Source of the DNA: Enterococcus mundtii
Lineage (GTDB): Bacteria > Bacillota > Bacilli > Lactobacillales > Enterococcaceae
Direction of reading: 5' to 3'
Assembly (NCBI RefSeq): GCF_002813755.1
Contig: NZ_CP018061.1
Coordinates: 168,501-232,500 of the forward strand
Length of the DNA stretch: 64,000 nucleotides
Shown here: positions 38,931-48,403 of the stretch, in pieces
How the letters are laid out: every line of letters starts with the position of its first letter
Position numbering within the stretch: position 1 is the stretch's first letter
Program-made: the position numbers and the translations under genes
Notes under the pieces: generated by a model
Database searches by the model: none
Told to the model about the DNA's origin: nothing
Seen by the model: only the letters and a program-made list of their open reading frames with translations

Positions 38931-41066
38931 CTATCTCAAGAATTGTTTCATCCGAAAGACACGATCAAGGTTCAAGCGACTAGCAAGTGGCTGATCGGTT
39001 TCTCTGACCGTTACAGAAAGTTTCTGTGGGATCTCTCTCACTGAAAAATGATGCCATAGGTCCCAGAAAGAAGCAAATCTTAATTCTGATAGATATAGAA
39101 GTGAAGGGTTTCTTTGATTGAATAACGAAATGGTCATTCTAGATGAAGTAGACGAAGAATTTCGCCAACGAGTAGGAACGACAAAGGAATCCATTCGCTC
39201 ATTTGTTTCAGAATCCTGTTTTTCTTGTTCTTTTGGTTCGTCGTATTGCGTCAAGTCATAGGCTTCAATGATGGCATTCAATTTCCTAGAATATTGTCGA
39301 TCTGTCGCATAGCGCCCTTCTAAATACTTCGTTGCTTCTCGGTAATCTTTAGTCTCAGATTTCCACGTTGGTTTATAAAAATCAGCATTATGAGATAAGC
39401 CGTTTTTGATCAAATCTGCGTAGTCTTTTAAGCTTTCTTTGTAAGAGGGGTATTTACGAAATGCTGCACGGATTTGATAGTTTTGCCCAGCTGCCGTTTG
39501 TTCCAATGTGTTGAAGGAAATACTACTCCCTTTATAAGCGCCCTTGATCCCAAAAAGATTATAGTTCGGTGAACGAGAAAGCAAGCTGTTGCCAGAACCA
39601 CTTTCTAGAATAGCTTGTGCCATCATAACAGAAGCATAAATATTTTCTTCTTGCCCAATTTCTCGAGCATCTTCAGCGATTTTTTCAACAAACTGATCTG
39701 TTGTTTGATTTTGTGCGAAATGGAATGAATCGTTGATCCCATCTAAAATCGGTGAACTAGCTAACGAATTTGTCGCTCGTGGTAAACCAGCTATATTGAC
39801 ACGTAAGGCAAAGTCGGGTCTGTAATCCTTGATGGAAGTGATCCGCACATGGTCACCCGGTTGAGGGGCATGGATGTAATTCCCATTACCAATATAAATA
39901 CCTACATGATGGGTAGTACCCGAAGCAGGTCCCCAAAAAACTAGATCGCCTGGTTGAGCATTCTCGACAGGGATTTGTGTACCCGCATATTGTTGTTCCC
40001 CTGTCCAACCTCCAATCGAATGGCCAGTTACTTTTTTATAAATGTAATAAGTCAAACCAGAACAATCGAAAGTCGTAGGACCTTTGGCACCCCAAACATA
40101 TGGTTTTCCTAGCTGGCGATATGCTTCTTTTACAAGTGCTTGTTGGGTGCTTGTTGTGTTGGCCGGTAAAATTGCTTCGATTGGTGTTTTTACAACAAAA
40201 TCAGATGATTCTGAAGCTGGGTTTTCAATTCGATCGGGCGTCTGAGGCCGATTAGTGTTTGTTGTCTGGTTTGAAGATGAGCCATTATTGTTTGTTGATC
40301 CTGTAGAACCACTTGTATTCCCATTATTATTTGAAGAACTTGGTGGTCGTGAAGGATTTGTCGTATTTCCTGTAGTTGAATTTCCGTTGTTGTTGCCATT
40401 ATTTCCCGAATTGCCAGTATTGCCATTATTACCACTATCCGGAATATCTGGAGTAACTGGCGTTGGCTCAGAAGAATCCGCCGTTTCTTCTTCTGGAGAG
40501 ATTGGTTCAGAAGGGGAAGTTGACGACTCAAATTTTGCGGAGATCGTTAAATCAGTCACGCCGACTGTAAAAATTTGTTTGGTATAGTCGATTTCTTGCG
40601 CACCTTCGATTTTGACAGAAACTAATTGTTCATTCGTTTCAGGTGTGATCATATATGTAACTTTGGTTCCTTCTTTTAAGTCTTTGACTTTGCCAGACTT
40701 AGAAATCTCTAGAAAATCTTCTTCTGTGTACTCTCTTGTTTTGATCTCAGATTTTTCTTTCTCTTCATCAACGATCTTCAATTTGATTTTTTCACGTAAA
40801 TTCCGAGCAATCGATAGCGTCCGAGTGGCTGTTTCGGTCGATTCTTCCGTTGATTCCTCTGGATTATCGGAAGAATCTGTTGAAGAACTTGATAGCGTGG
40901 AATCATTAGTACTTGAATCGGTCGTAGCTGAAGGTGACTCCGCAACGATCGTGCTTTCGGATGTCTGTGTTCGCCTGATTGTAGCAAATGCAGGCTGTGT
41001 AGATAACAAAGTTGGAGCAATCAGCCAAGATGCTGCAAGTAGGCGTATTGCTGTTTTTTTCTTCAT
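38931..41066 (-). CDS. Secreted peptidoglycan hydrolase, NlpC/P60 plus GH73
   Basis: About 711 residues. Signal peptide at 1-29 (KKKTAIRLLAASWLIAPTLLSTQPAFA), a Ser/Thr-rich linker, a beta-rich region (about 90-190), then a long Asn/Gly/Ser/Pro-rich linker (about 195-300). The NlpC/P60 endopeptidase (about 314-425) has FDCSGL and THHVGIYIG with the catalytic Cys and His. The GH73 glucosaminidase (about 437-600) has MAQAILESGSGNS with the catalytic Glu near 487. The last 85 residues match nothing familiar. ATG at 41066 follows AAAGGAG with good spacing; an upstream ATG adds nine charged residues. The enzyme would cut both glycan and stem peptide. Confidence 0.87.
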   Translation of the reverse strand: MKKKTAIRLLAASWLIAPTLLSTQPAFATIRRTQTSESTIVAESPSATTDSSTNDSTLSSSSTDSSDNPEESTEESTETATRTLSIARNLREKIKLKIVDEEKEKSEIKTREYTEEDFLEISKSGKVKDLKEGTKVTYMITPETNEQLVSVKIEGAQEIDYTKQIFTVGVTDLTISAKFESSTSPSEPISPEEETADSSEPTPVTPDIPDSGNNGNTGNSGNNGNNNGNSTTGNTTNPSRPPSSSNNNGNTSGSTGSTNNNGSSSNQTTNTNRPQTPDRIENPASESSDFVVKTPIEAILPANTTSTQQALVKEAYRQLGKPYVWGAKGPTTFDCSGLTYYIYKKVTGHSIGGWTGEQQYAGTQIPVENAQPGDLVFWGPASGTTHHVGIYIGNGNYIHAPQPGDHVRITSIKDYRPDFALRVNIAGLPRATNSLASSPILDGINDSFHFAQNQTTDQFVEKIAEDAREIGQEENIYASVMMAQAILESGSGNSLLSRSPNYNLFGIKGAYKGSSISFNTLEQTAAGQNYQIRAAFRKYPSYKESLKDYADLIKNGLSHNADFYKPTWKSETKDYREATKYLEGRYATDRQYSRKLNAIIEAYDLTQYDEPKEQEKQDSETNERMDSFVVPTRWRNSSSTSSRMTISLFNQRNPSLLYLSELRFASFWDLWHHFSVREIPQKLSVTVRETDQPLASRLNLDRVFRMKQFLR

Positions 41067-41466
41067 AACGAAATACTCCTTTTCTTTTTCCACAGTTGCA
41101 CTAATAAAGTTGCATCTGTTCTGTCAGTTGCTTGATTTCGTGAATATATTCAATCATGATTCACGAATAAAAAACAAATAAACATTGGACAAAAGTATTA
41201 AGTAGCTATTCATTTCGTTTGAACATTCATTGTTTGATGTACCCTATTTCATTTGTGGGGGCACAAATTTTGGGGGAAATGAGTACACTTACTATAAGTT
41301 TACCAAAGATTTATCAATTCTTCAAAACATTTCGTTAAATAACGAACGTAAAAAAAGCCTTGGTTGCTGGCTTTTTATGGAAGAAATAAAAATATAAAAT
41401 AACGCATTATTTAAAAAACCAATGATAACAGGTTCAGTCATCATTGATTCGCAACAAATATTCGTG
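41067..41466. other. Intergenic region, one hairpin
   Basis: No gene is seen. The leftward hydrolase promoter should lie here. A hairpin (AAAAAGCC / GGCTTTTT, 41350-41377) with flanking A and T runs is the likely terminator of the LacI-type gene on the right. Confidence 0.55.
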
Positions 41467-42495
41467 TTATTGAGGGGCGGAGAGATCGATCGATTGAGTT
41501 GAGGAACGTTGGATCAACTCTACGGGCAATAAAAGTTCTTCCCATGATTTATCAGGGTGTTGGATGCGTTCTAAGAGTAAACGAGCAGTCGCTTTACCTA
41601 ACTCTAAAATGGGTTGAGCAATGGTCGTTAATTTAGGCTTCATGTATTCACACATATCAATATTATCATAGCCAATGATGCTATAATCTTCGGGAATGAG
41701 TTTATCATGCTCCGCTAATCCGCGATATACACCAAAAGCTAGTTCGTCATTCAATGCGAAAATCGCTGTAGTAGCAGAGGAAAGTAAATCAGGAACGATT
41801 TCATAGCCCCCTTTTTTTGAAAAGTGAGTAGGGAACCAATGAATCTGTTTCTCAGAATGATCCACATGTTTACACGCTGCTAAGAAACCATCTATCCGAT
41901 TTTGGACATTTTGAGGTGTCTGTTGTGGATAGACTAAAGCAACTTCCTGATGACCTAAGCCTAGTAGATGCTCACCGGCTAAGTACCCACCTTGATAATC
42001 ATCTGTTAAGACCGCATCACTAGAACCTTCTGCTTTTTTCTGATCTAATACGATAAATGGTTTCCCTTGTTTCTTCAAAGAAACTTGAAGGGCTTTCGTT
42101 GAGACAGCCGAAGAGGCAATAATAAACCCGTCGACACCACGTTGCGTCAACTCAAGTAAATAATCCGTTTCTTTTTGATGATCAAAATCTGCATTGCATA
42201 GAATCGTGACAAAATTTTGTTGGTAAAGATAGTCTTCGATCCCTTGCATCAACGTATTGAAAAAAGGATTGGTGATATCAGGGACAAGAACACCGATGGT
42301 TTTTGTTTTCTTTGTGATCATTTGACGTGCAATGTAATCGGGTTGGTAACCTAATTCGTCTCTTGCTTTTACTACTTTTTTGACCGTATCTGGATGGAAT
42401 TTTGCTTCATTGCCATTCAAGATCAGTGAGACAGTTGCGATGGATACGCCTGAATGTTTCGCAACGTCTTTGATCGTCACTTTTTTCTTTGCCAT
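41467..42495 (-). CDS. LacI/RbsR-family transcriptional regulator
   Basis: 342 residues. The HTH is VTIKDVAKHSGVSIATVSLILNG, and the hinge with YIARQMITKKTKTIGVLVPDITNPFF leads into a type I periplasmic-binding-like domain as in ribose repressors. No sugar operon is next to it, so the target is elsewhere or lost. A repeat array (42588-42956) occupies the upstream side. The effector is unknown. Confidence 0.88.
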   Translation of the reverse strand: MAKKKVTIKDVAKHSGVSIATVSLILNGNEAKFHPDTVKKVVKARDELGYQPDYIARQMITKKTKTIGVLVPDITNPFFNTLMQGIEDYLYQQNFVTILCNADFDHQKETDYLLELTQRGVDGFIIASSAVSTKALQVSLKKQGKPFIVLDQKKAEGSSDAVLTDDYQGGYLAGEHLLGLGHQEVALVYPQQTPQNVQNRIDGFLAACKHVDHSEKQIHWFPTHFSKKGGYEIVPDLLSSATTAIFALNDELAFGVYRGLAEHDKLIPEDYSIIGYDNIDMCEYMKPKLTTIAQPILELGKATARLLLERIQHPDKSWEELLLPVELIQRSSTQSIDLSAPQ

Positions 42496-42587
42496 TGCTA
42501 TACTCCTATCTCTTTCTTAGTGTCATTTTCCCATGAATACGTAAAGAAGTAAATGATGATTCTGTGATATTCGTCATCTTGCACACC

Positions 42588-42956
42588 CTAGAACCGAATA
42601 AAAGGTATTCCAGAAGTAAAACTTCAATAATAAAATAAGCCAAAAAAATCAAAAAATGAAAAAGCCATTTTAGCTTTTCCACTCTTATTACTCAGTACTA
42701 ATCGCTTCTCTCACGACCTCTTGTAAACGGTGTTCAAGGCGCAACACTTCGGACATAAGACAAAAAATAAAAAATGAAAGAACCATTTTCTATTTTTCTT
42801 TCTTATACCTCTGTGCTGAACGCGCCTTTCACGACCTCTTGTAAACGGTGTTCAAGGAACAGCACTTCGGACATAAGACAAAAAATAAAAAATGAAAGAA
42901 CCATTTTCTATTTTTCTTTCTTATGCCACTGTGCTGAACGTGCCTTTCACGACCTC
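42588..42956 (-). repeat. Tandem array of three palindromic repeat elements (copies C1-C3)
   Basis: Units are 42588-42720, 42721-42838 and 42839-42956, all in the minus orientation. Each ends on the plus strand with TCACGACCTC and begins (units 2 and 3) with TTGTAAACGGTGTTCAAGG. Units 2 and 3 are both 118 bp and nearly identical; unit 1 is more divergent and resembles copy A (AGAACCGAATAAAAGGTATTCC). Each has an internal imperfect stem of ATAAGA...TCTTAT type. Noncoding, in a divergent intergenic region. Confidence 0.85.
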
Positions 42957-43054
42957 TTTTGAAAAGGTTTTTTTCACAACCTTTCATTTCAGTGTTAAAA
43001 TATAAGAGATTTACCAAATAGATAAATAAACGGGAGAATGAAGGTGGAAGTTTT

Positions 43055-43756
43055 ATGAAATATGTAGAAGTAAAAAATGAATTTAAGCGTTACCAGATGG
43101 GCGAAACAACGATTACAGCGAATGACGATATTTCATTCTCCATTGAAAAAGGAGAATTAGTGATTATTCTTGGGCCTAGTGGAGCAGGGAAATCAACGGT
43201 ATTGAATATTTTAGGTGGGATGGATACACCGGATGAGGGACAGATCATTATTGATGAAACAGATATTGCTCAATTCAATGACAAACAATTAACGGCTTAT
43301 CGCCGGACAGATGTTGGCTTTGTTTTTCAATTTTATAATCTTGTTCCTAACTTAACTGCAAAAGAAAATGTTGAATTGGCAACAGAAGTTTCGCCAAATG
43401 CGTTAGATCCTGTAGAAGTTTTGACACAAGTTGGGCTTGCGCACCGGTTGAATAATTTCCCATCACAATTATCAGGGGGCGAACAACAACGTGTGTCGAT
43501 TGCACGAGCGCTTGCGAAAAACCCAAAATTATTACTTTGTGATGAACCAACTGGCGCATTGGATTTTGAAACAGGAAAACAAGTATTGAAATTGTTGCAA
43601 AATGCTAGTCGTGAACATGGCAATACCGTTTTGATCATTACACATAACTCGGCTTTAGCACCAATCGCTGACCGAGTAATCCATATCAACGATGCAAAAG
43701 TCCGTGCAGTCGAATTGAATGAACAGCCTTCATCTATCGATGAACTTGTTTGGTAA
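43055..43756 (+). CDS. ABC transporter ATPase (MacB/LolD-like)
   Basis: 233 residues. Walker A GPSGAGKST, Q-loop FQFYNLVPNLT, signature LSGGEQQRVSIARAL, Walker B LLLCDEPTGALD and H-loop IITHNS are intact. It pairs with the large permease that starts 12 bp after its stop. The pair belongs to the MacB-type superfamily involved in export or envelope remodelling; the substrate is unknown. Confidence 0.92.
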   Translation: MKYVEVKNEFKRYQMGETTITANDDISFSIEKGELVIILGPSGAGKSTVLNILGGMDTPDEGQIIIDETDIAQFNDKQLTAYRRTDVGFVFQFYNLVPNLTAKENVELATEVSPNALDPVEVLTQVGLAHRLNNFPSQLSGGEQQRVSIARALAKNPKLLLCDEPTGALDFETGKQVLKLLQNASREHGNTVLIITHNSALAPIADRVIHINDAKVRAVELNEQPSSIDELVW

Positions 43757-43767
43757 GGAGGTTTGCC

Positions 43768-46479
43768 ATGAAAAATAGAACTTACCTCAAAGCAGGATTT
43801 CGTGAAATACGCCAATCAAAAGGCCGCTTTATCGCGATTATATTGATCATTTTACTCGGCACGCTCTTATATGTAGGCGTCAAGACAGCTGGTCCTGTGA
43901 TGCAAAAAACGATGGATGAATATGTCAGGGCAGGTAAACTCTCTGATCTACAGATCGTTTCGACAGCAGGATTGACGAAAGAAGATGTTGCAGAAGCAGA
44001 AAAACTCTCAGATGTAACCGTTGAAACGGGCAAACAACTATATTACGCGAATGCCAATAAAAATGAAGTTGTCCAAGTATTCTCTTACGCTCCAGATATG
44101 AAACAAAATCAGTTGACGGTGATCGATGGTCGCTTGCCACAATCGGATGATGAACTTGTACTAGATGAGAAGGCAAAAAATCAAGGATACAGCATCGGTG
44201 ACACCTACACGATTGAATCAGATGACTTGAAAGAGACGGCGTACAAGATTACAGGTTTTGTCCGCTCGCCGTTATTCATCAATAATTTAGAACGAGGTTT
44301 TGCAAATGTAGGGAACGGGAGTATTGATTACTTTGCCTATGTCCCACAAGATAATTTTAAAACAGATATCCAATCCGTATTATATCTCGACTTTGCAAAT
44401 GTCGACGATTTAAATACGTACAGTGAAGAATACCAAGAAGAGATGGAAAAAAACATCGAAAAGCTGGAAGGGTTGTTTGAAGAGCGACCGCAGCAACGTT
44501 TAGAACAGCTGAAGCAAGAGGGCAAGGATGCTTTAGCCCCTGCAAAACAAGAAATCGCAGCCGGAAAATCACAAGTGGCTGATGCGAAAAGTCAATTAGA
44601 AGCAGCGAGAACGCAGATTGATCAACAACGTCAAGTCTTGGAGCAGTTACCTGAACCGCAGCGAACACCGGCATTGAGTGCTTTAGCGGAACAAGAAAGT
44701 CAATTATCAGAACAAGAAGCACAATTGACAACAAAAGAAGCGGAGCTAACAGAGGCCGAAGCGTCTATTGCGGAGAATGAAGAAAAAATCAATGAATTAG
44801 CCAAGCCAACTTATCTTTTCCAAGAACGATCGGAAAATGTCGGCTTTCAGGAATTTGGCGATCTAGCTGAACGCATCGCAGCCATCGCAAATGTCTTTCC
44901 AGTCTTTTTCTTCTTTATTGCAGCATTGATCACTTTTACCACGATGACACGGATGGTAGAAGAAAATAGACGAGAAATCGGTACATTGAAAGCCTTAGGA
45001 TACAGTAAATTGGAGATTGCCAAAAAATATGCCATTTATGCTTGTCTCGCTTCAGGTATCGGAATCATTTTAGGAACGATATTAGGAACCAATCTTTTGC
45101 CACGGATCATTTTTGAGCTTTCAAACGAACGTTATGATATTGGCAGTGCGGTGATTTTCTATGATTGGCCACCAATCATCCAAGCAGCTATTGCGTTCTT
45201 CATTGCTGCTTTTGGTGCAGCGATGTTAGTTCTATTCAAAGATCTACGCGAACGACCAGCTGCTTTGTTACAGCCTAAAGCACCGAAACCAGGGAAAAGA
45301 ATTCTTTTAGAATACATTACTCCTCTTTGGTCACGTTTAAGCTTCAACCAAAAAATCAGTTATCGTAATCTTTTCCGTTATAAATCACGGATGTTCATGG
45401 CAATCATCGGAATTGCCGGTTGTGCAGGATTGATGGTCGCAGGAGTTGGGCTAAAGGATTCGCTTAGCTCGGTTTCTGCCAAACAGTTTGGACCAATCAT
45501 TGATTATCAAGCGATCGTAACGACCAATCAAACTGATGAAACGAGTCAAAAAGAAATTAATGATGCAATGGATGATCAAGCGAAGATCACTGATCGTTTA
45601 GCGGTTGATTCGCAAACGATTGAACTACGTAAAAAAGGCCAAGCATCACAAAGTTTGACATTGATGGTACCAGAAAATGAACAAGCATTAGAAACGTTCA
45701 TCCATCTGAAAACAACGGACGATCAATCGGTAGAACTACCAGATCATGGGCTTGCGATTACACGTAAAGCGGCCGAATTATTCGATTTATCTGTCGGTGA
45801 TACGGTGGAAATGTATGATGACGATCAACAAAAATTACATGGAACGGTGGCAGTCATTTTGCAAAATTATTTGGGTAATTTTGTCTATATGAGTCCAACG
45901 TACTATGAAGAGATTTCTGGACAGCCAATGACAACCAATGCGTATCTACTCAAAACAGAAAAGATGTCGAAAGAAGAAGAGGATACACTCTCAGAAGAAT
46001 TATTGAAAACGGGGGCGGTTACTAATACCTCTTTTATTTCGACACAGATCAAGAACCAAGAAGAATCTCTTTCAAATTTAGATGCAGTGGTCATCATTTT
46101 CGTCGTTCTATCTGGTTTATTGGCGTTTATCGTTTTATACAATTTAACGAATATCAATATCTCTGAACGAGTACGTGAACTTTCTACGATCAAAGTATTA
46201 GGCTTTTTTGATAAAGAAGTCACGATGTACATCGTTCGAGAAAATATCATCTTTACTTTATTAGGGATTTTTGGAGGATTTGGGATCGGTTATGTGCTGA
46301 CCGACTTTATCTTACGCCAAGCTTCAATGGAATCAGTGATTTTCCCGTTAGTTATTACCTGGGTTGCTTATACACTATCCGCTGCTTTGACGATTCTATT
46401 CACGGTGATCGTGATGATCGTCACTCATTTCAAATTGAAGCATATTGATATGATCGATGCATTGAAATCAAATGAATAA
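43768..46479 (+). CDS. Large FtsX-domain ABC permease with coiled-coil domain
   Basis: About 903 residues. The first membrane helix (about 15-38) is followed by an extracellular region that includes a glutamine/glutamate-rich coiled coil (about 230-345, with heptad-like QEIAAGKSQVADAKSQLEAA). Then come three FtsX helices (about 370-490), a second extracellular domain (about 560-770) and three more FtsX helices. The start is the ATG after AAGGAGG at 43755-43761, not the in-frame ATG six codons earlier. This large permease class is common in Firmicutes; a role in surface or lipid transport is inferred only. Confidence 0.88.
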   Translation: MKNRTYLKAGFREIRQSKGRFIAIILIILLGTLLYVGVKTAGPVMQKTMDEYVRAGKLSDLQIVSTAGLTKEDVAEAEKLSDVTVETGKQLYYANANKNEVVQVFSYAPDMKQNQLTVIDGRLPQSDDELVLDEKAKNQGYSIGDTYTIESDDLKETAYKITGFVRSPLFINNLERGFANVGNGSIDYFAYVPQDNFKTDIQSVLYLDFANVDDLNTYSEEYQEEMEKNIEKLEGLFEERPQQRLEQLKQEGKDALAPAKQEIAAGKSQVADAKSQLEAARTQIDQQRQVLEQLPEPQRTPALSALAEQESQLSEQEAQLTTKEAELTEAEASIAENEEKINELAKPTYLFQERSENVGFQEFGDLAERIAAIANVFPVFFFFIAALITFTTMTRMVEENRREIGTLKALGYSKLEIAKKYAIYACLASGIGIILGTILGTNLLPRIIFELSNERYDIGSAVIFYDWPPIIQAAIAFFIAAFGAAMLVLFKDLRERPAALLQPKAPKPGKRILLEYITPLWSRLSFNQKISYRNLFRYKSRMFMAIIGIAGCAGLMVAGVGLKDSLSSVSAKQFGPIIDYQAIVTTNQTDETSQKEINDAMDDQAKITDRLAVDSQTIELRKKGQASQSLTLMVPENEQALETFIHLKTTDDQSVELPDHGLAITRKAAELFDLSVGDTVEMYDDDQQKLHGTVAVILQNYLGNFVYMSPTYYEEISGQPMTTNAYLLKTEKMSKEEEDTLSEELLKTGAVTNTSFISTQIKNQEESLSNLDAVVIIFVVLSGLLAFIVLYNLTNINISERVRELSTIKVLGFFDKEVTMYIVRENIIFTLLGIFGGFGIGYVLTDFILRQASMESVIFPLVITWVAYTLSAALTILFTVIVMIVTHFKLKHIDMIDALKSNE

Positions 46480-46496
46480 CGAGTGGGGGGACTAAG

Positions 46497-46796
46497 ATGA
46501 GTATTACTGTGAATATCCTATATAGCGGTAAAGAAGGCAATGCAAAAGCATTTGCCCAAGAAATGACAGAGCGAGGAATCGTCGAACGCATTCGTGCGCA
46601 AGAAGGAAATGAACGTTATGAGTATTTTATTCCTTTAGAAGATGCTGAATCGATCTTATTGGTGGATCGCTGGACAAATCAAGAAGCAATCGATCGTCAC
46701 CACAAATCAGAGATGATGGTGGAGATTGCTGAATTACGAAAAAAATATCAGTTGAAGATGAAGGTCCAACGTTTCATCGATGAACCAACAGAATAG
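46497..46796 (+). CDS. Putative ABM-domain (quinol monooxygenase-like) protein
   Basis: 99 residues with the dimeric ferredoxin-like ABM fold (ITVNILYSGKEGNAKAFAQEM...VERIRAQEGNERYEYFIPLED...LLVDRWTNQEAIDRHHKSEMM). It starts 17 bp after the permease gene and is likely cotranscribed. Family members act on quinols or other small aromatics or degrade haem; no assignment is possible from sequence. GGGGGA precedes the ATG. Confidence 0.75.
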   Translation: MSITVNILYSGKEGNAKAFAQEMTERGIVERIRAQEGNERYEYFIPLEDAESILLVDRWTNQEAIDRHHKSEMMVEIAELRKKYQLKMKVQRFIDEPTE

Positions 46797-46813
46797 ATCA
46801 AACGATAGTTCTG

Positions 46814-46865
46814 ATCCGTTTATTGCTTATTCTTGAAAAAGAAGATCGCAATAAACGGTTTTTTT
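46814..46865 (+). terminator. Terminator of the ABC-ABM operon
   Basis: CCGTTTATTGC (46816-46826) pairs with GCAATAAACGG (46848-46858), then seven T. Confidence 0.88.
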
Positions 46866-46910
46866 GTTGAAAAATAGAGGAGAATAGATAAAGAGAGCCT
46901 CGGGGCAAAG

Positions 46911-46947
46911 CAAAAAAAGGATAAACGGTAAATTTCCCCGTTTATCC
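46911..46947 (-). terminator. Terminator of the first AI-2E-family gene
   Basis: GGATAAACGG pairs with CCGTTTATCC. On the minus strand it is followed by a T-run. Confidence 0.85.
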
Positions 46948-46953
46948 CTAGGA

Positions 46954-48048
46954 TTATTCAGTTGGATGAGTTGAATTAGCTGTATCAGTAGTGTTCTTAA
47001 AGCGAATAAAGCTACGGATCATCTCCCGAATGATCGTATACGTCGGCAATACGAGGATCATTCCTAATAAGCCAAACAAGTTCCCAGCGACAAGTAAAAG
47101 AAAAACAGTCGCAATTGGATGGATATGAATCATCTTATTCATCACTAGCGGAGACACCAAGTAAGATTCACCAAATTGAATCAAGGTGATGAAAGCTACT
47201 AAGAGTAAGGCTGTTTTAACGTCTTGACTTAATGCGTACAGTAAAGCCGGTGCAGCACCAATAAACGGACCAAAATAAGGAATGATATCCATCAATCCAC
47301 AAATCAAGGCAAGTAATAACGCATTTGGCAAGCCTAATACTTTAAAAACAAGATAACTCCCCACACCTACATACGTGCAGACTAAAAGCTTGCCACTAAT
47401 ATAGGTCGAAGCTGCTAAATGGAAATCATGGCACCAATCTCTGACTAACTGATGGAATTTCTTAGGCGTGTAGCGTGTCAATATAGCTGGAATCCTGTCG
47501 CCATCTTTGAACATATAAATCAGTAAGAGTGGAATCGTAAAGAGAATGATCGCAGAGCGCGAAACGATTTCGAATACATTGACTAAACTTGAAGTGGCAC
47601 CTGAAACAAATTGTAAAACAAAACGTGTCAATTGGTTCAATTCCAGTGTATCAATAAATGGGAGCAAGCGTTCTTCTAATAAGGAACCATCTAGATTCTC
47701 TGCCAAAACATAAAGAATTTGAGGAACCTGACCGATAAATTTACTGATTTCCAAAATAATGATCGGTAAAATCACTTGTACGGTCAAATACACAGTTAAC
47801 AAAATCAGTAGCATCATCAGTGTGACCGCAAGCGTTCTTGATTTTATATATTTGAGGAGTTGATTGTATATTGGAAGAAAAATATAAAATACGAAAACTG
47901 AAATCAAGATTGGCAAGAAGATACTTGCCATGATCGCTTCGAGTGGCCTGAAAATAAAAGTGATCTTAGAAAAAATAAAAATAGTGATTCCTGTCAAGCT
48001 AAGTAAAACAAGTGTTGCAAATAATTTGGAACGTTTTAAAAAAGTCAT
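46954..48048 (-). CDS. AI-2E family (PerM-like) membrane protein
   Basis: 364 residues with about eight hydrophobic segments: two near the N terminus, a long helical loop (about 100-150), then the conserved GLMDIIPYFGPFIGAAPALLYAL and the C-terminal LLLVAGNLFGLLGMILVLPTYTII segments. The family contains transporters implicated in AI-2 export and Na+/H+ exchange, so the substrate is uncertain. It resembles the second copy at 50198 only moderately. Monocistronic. Confidence 0.85.
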   Translation of the reverse strand: MTFLKRSKLFATLVLLSLTGITIFIFSKITFIFRPLEAIMASIFLPILISVFVFYIFLPIYNQLLKYIKSRTLAVTLMMLLILLTVYLTVQVILPIIILEISKFIGQVPQILYVLAENLDGSLLEERLLPFIDTLELNQLTRFVLQFVSGATSSLVNVFEIVSRSAIILFTIPLLLIYMFKDGDRIPAILTRYTPKKFHQLVRDWCHDFHLAASTYISGKLLVCTYVGVGSYLVFKVLGLPNALLLALICGLMDIIPYFGPFIGAAPALLYALSQDVKTALLLVAFITLIQFGESYLVSPLVMNKMIHIHPIATVFLLLVAGNLFGLLGMILVLPTYTIIREMIRSFIRFKNTTDTANSTHPTE

Positions 48049-48322
48049 AGTAGAGATCCTCCGCTTTTTGGCTTTTTATCGTTTAGGGTATGTATGAAAA
48101 AAGCATGTTACTTGAAGACTGTTCAATCGATTTTAGATGCTACAAGCTGATTTATATCACGACCCTATACTTAAATATAACATAACTAAAAGAATTTATT
48201 TTCTTGAAAAAGGAATTTGTAAAAAAATAAATAGTTAAATGAATTGAGCGCGGCGTGAATGATCGATTTAACGTAAAATATTTGCTGGGAAAATGATGGC
48301 ACACATTTCCTAGCGTCATTGA

Positions 48323-48378
48323 TTTACAAACGCTTACGTTTCATATATAATTGGATTATCAACTTGTATATATAAGTT
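48323..48378 (+). promoter_or_regulatory. treA promoter with cre-like and TreR-like sites
   Basis: TTTACA (48323-48328) and TATAAT (48346-48351) are spaced by exactly 17 bp. A cre-like sequence on the minus strand of 48325-48339 matches the consensus except at two positions and overlaps the -35 box. Downstream, AACTTGTATATATAAGTT (48361-48378) is a near-perfect dyad resembling GntR-type TreR operators (TTGTATATACAA core). Confidence 0.7.
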
Positions 48379-48403
48379 AAAAAACAGCTGGAGGTACAGG
48401 CTT

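Noticed and set aside
40190..41181. Plus- and minus-strand frames of 80-189 codons opposite or beside the wall hydrolase
   Set aside because: They come from the low-complexity Ser/Asn/Gly/Thr linker of the real gene read in other frames. No start signals or protein-like composition.
42588..42956. Array considered as a CRISPR
   Set aside because: The units are 118-133 bp, adjoin directly without unique spacers, and no cas gene is nearby.
42774..43017. Two overlapping 62-codon frames, one per strand
   Set aside because: Both run through the near-identical tandem repeat units, contain repeated peptide blocks and have no ribosome site. They are products of the repeat, not genes.
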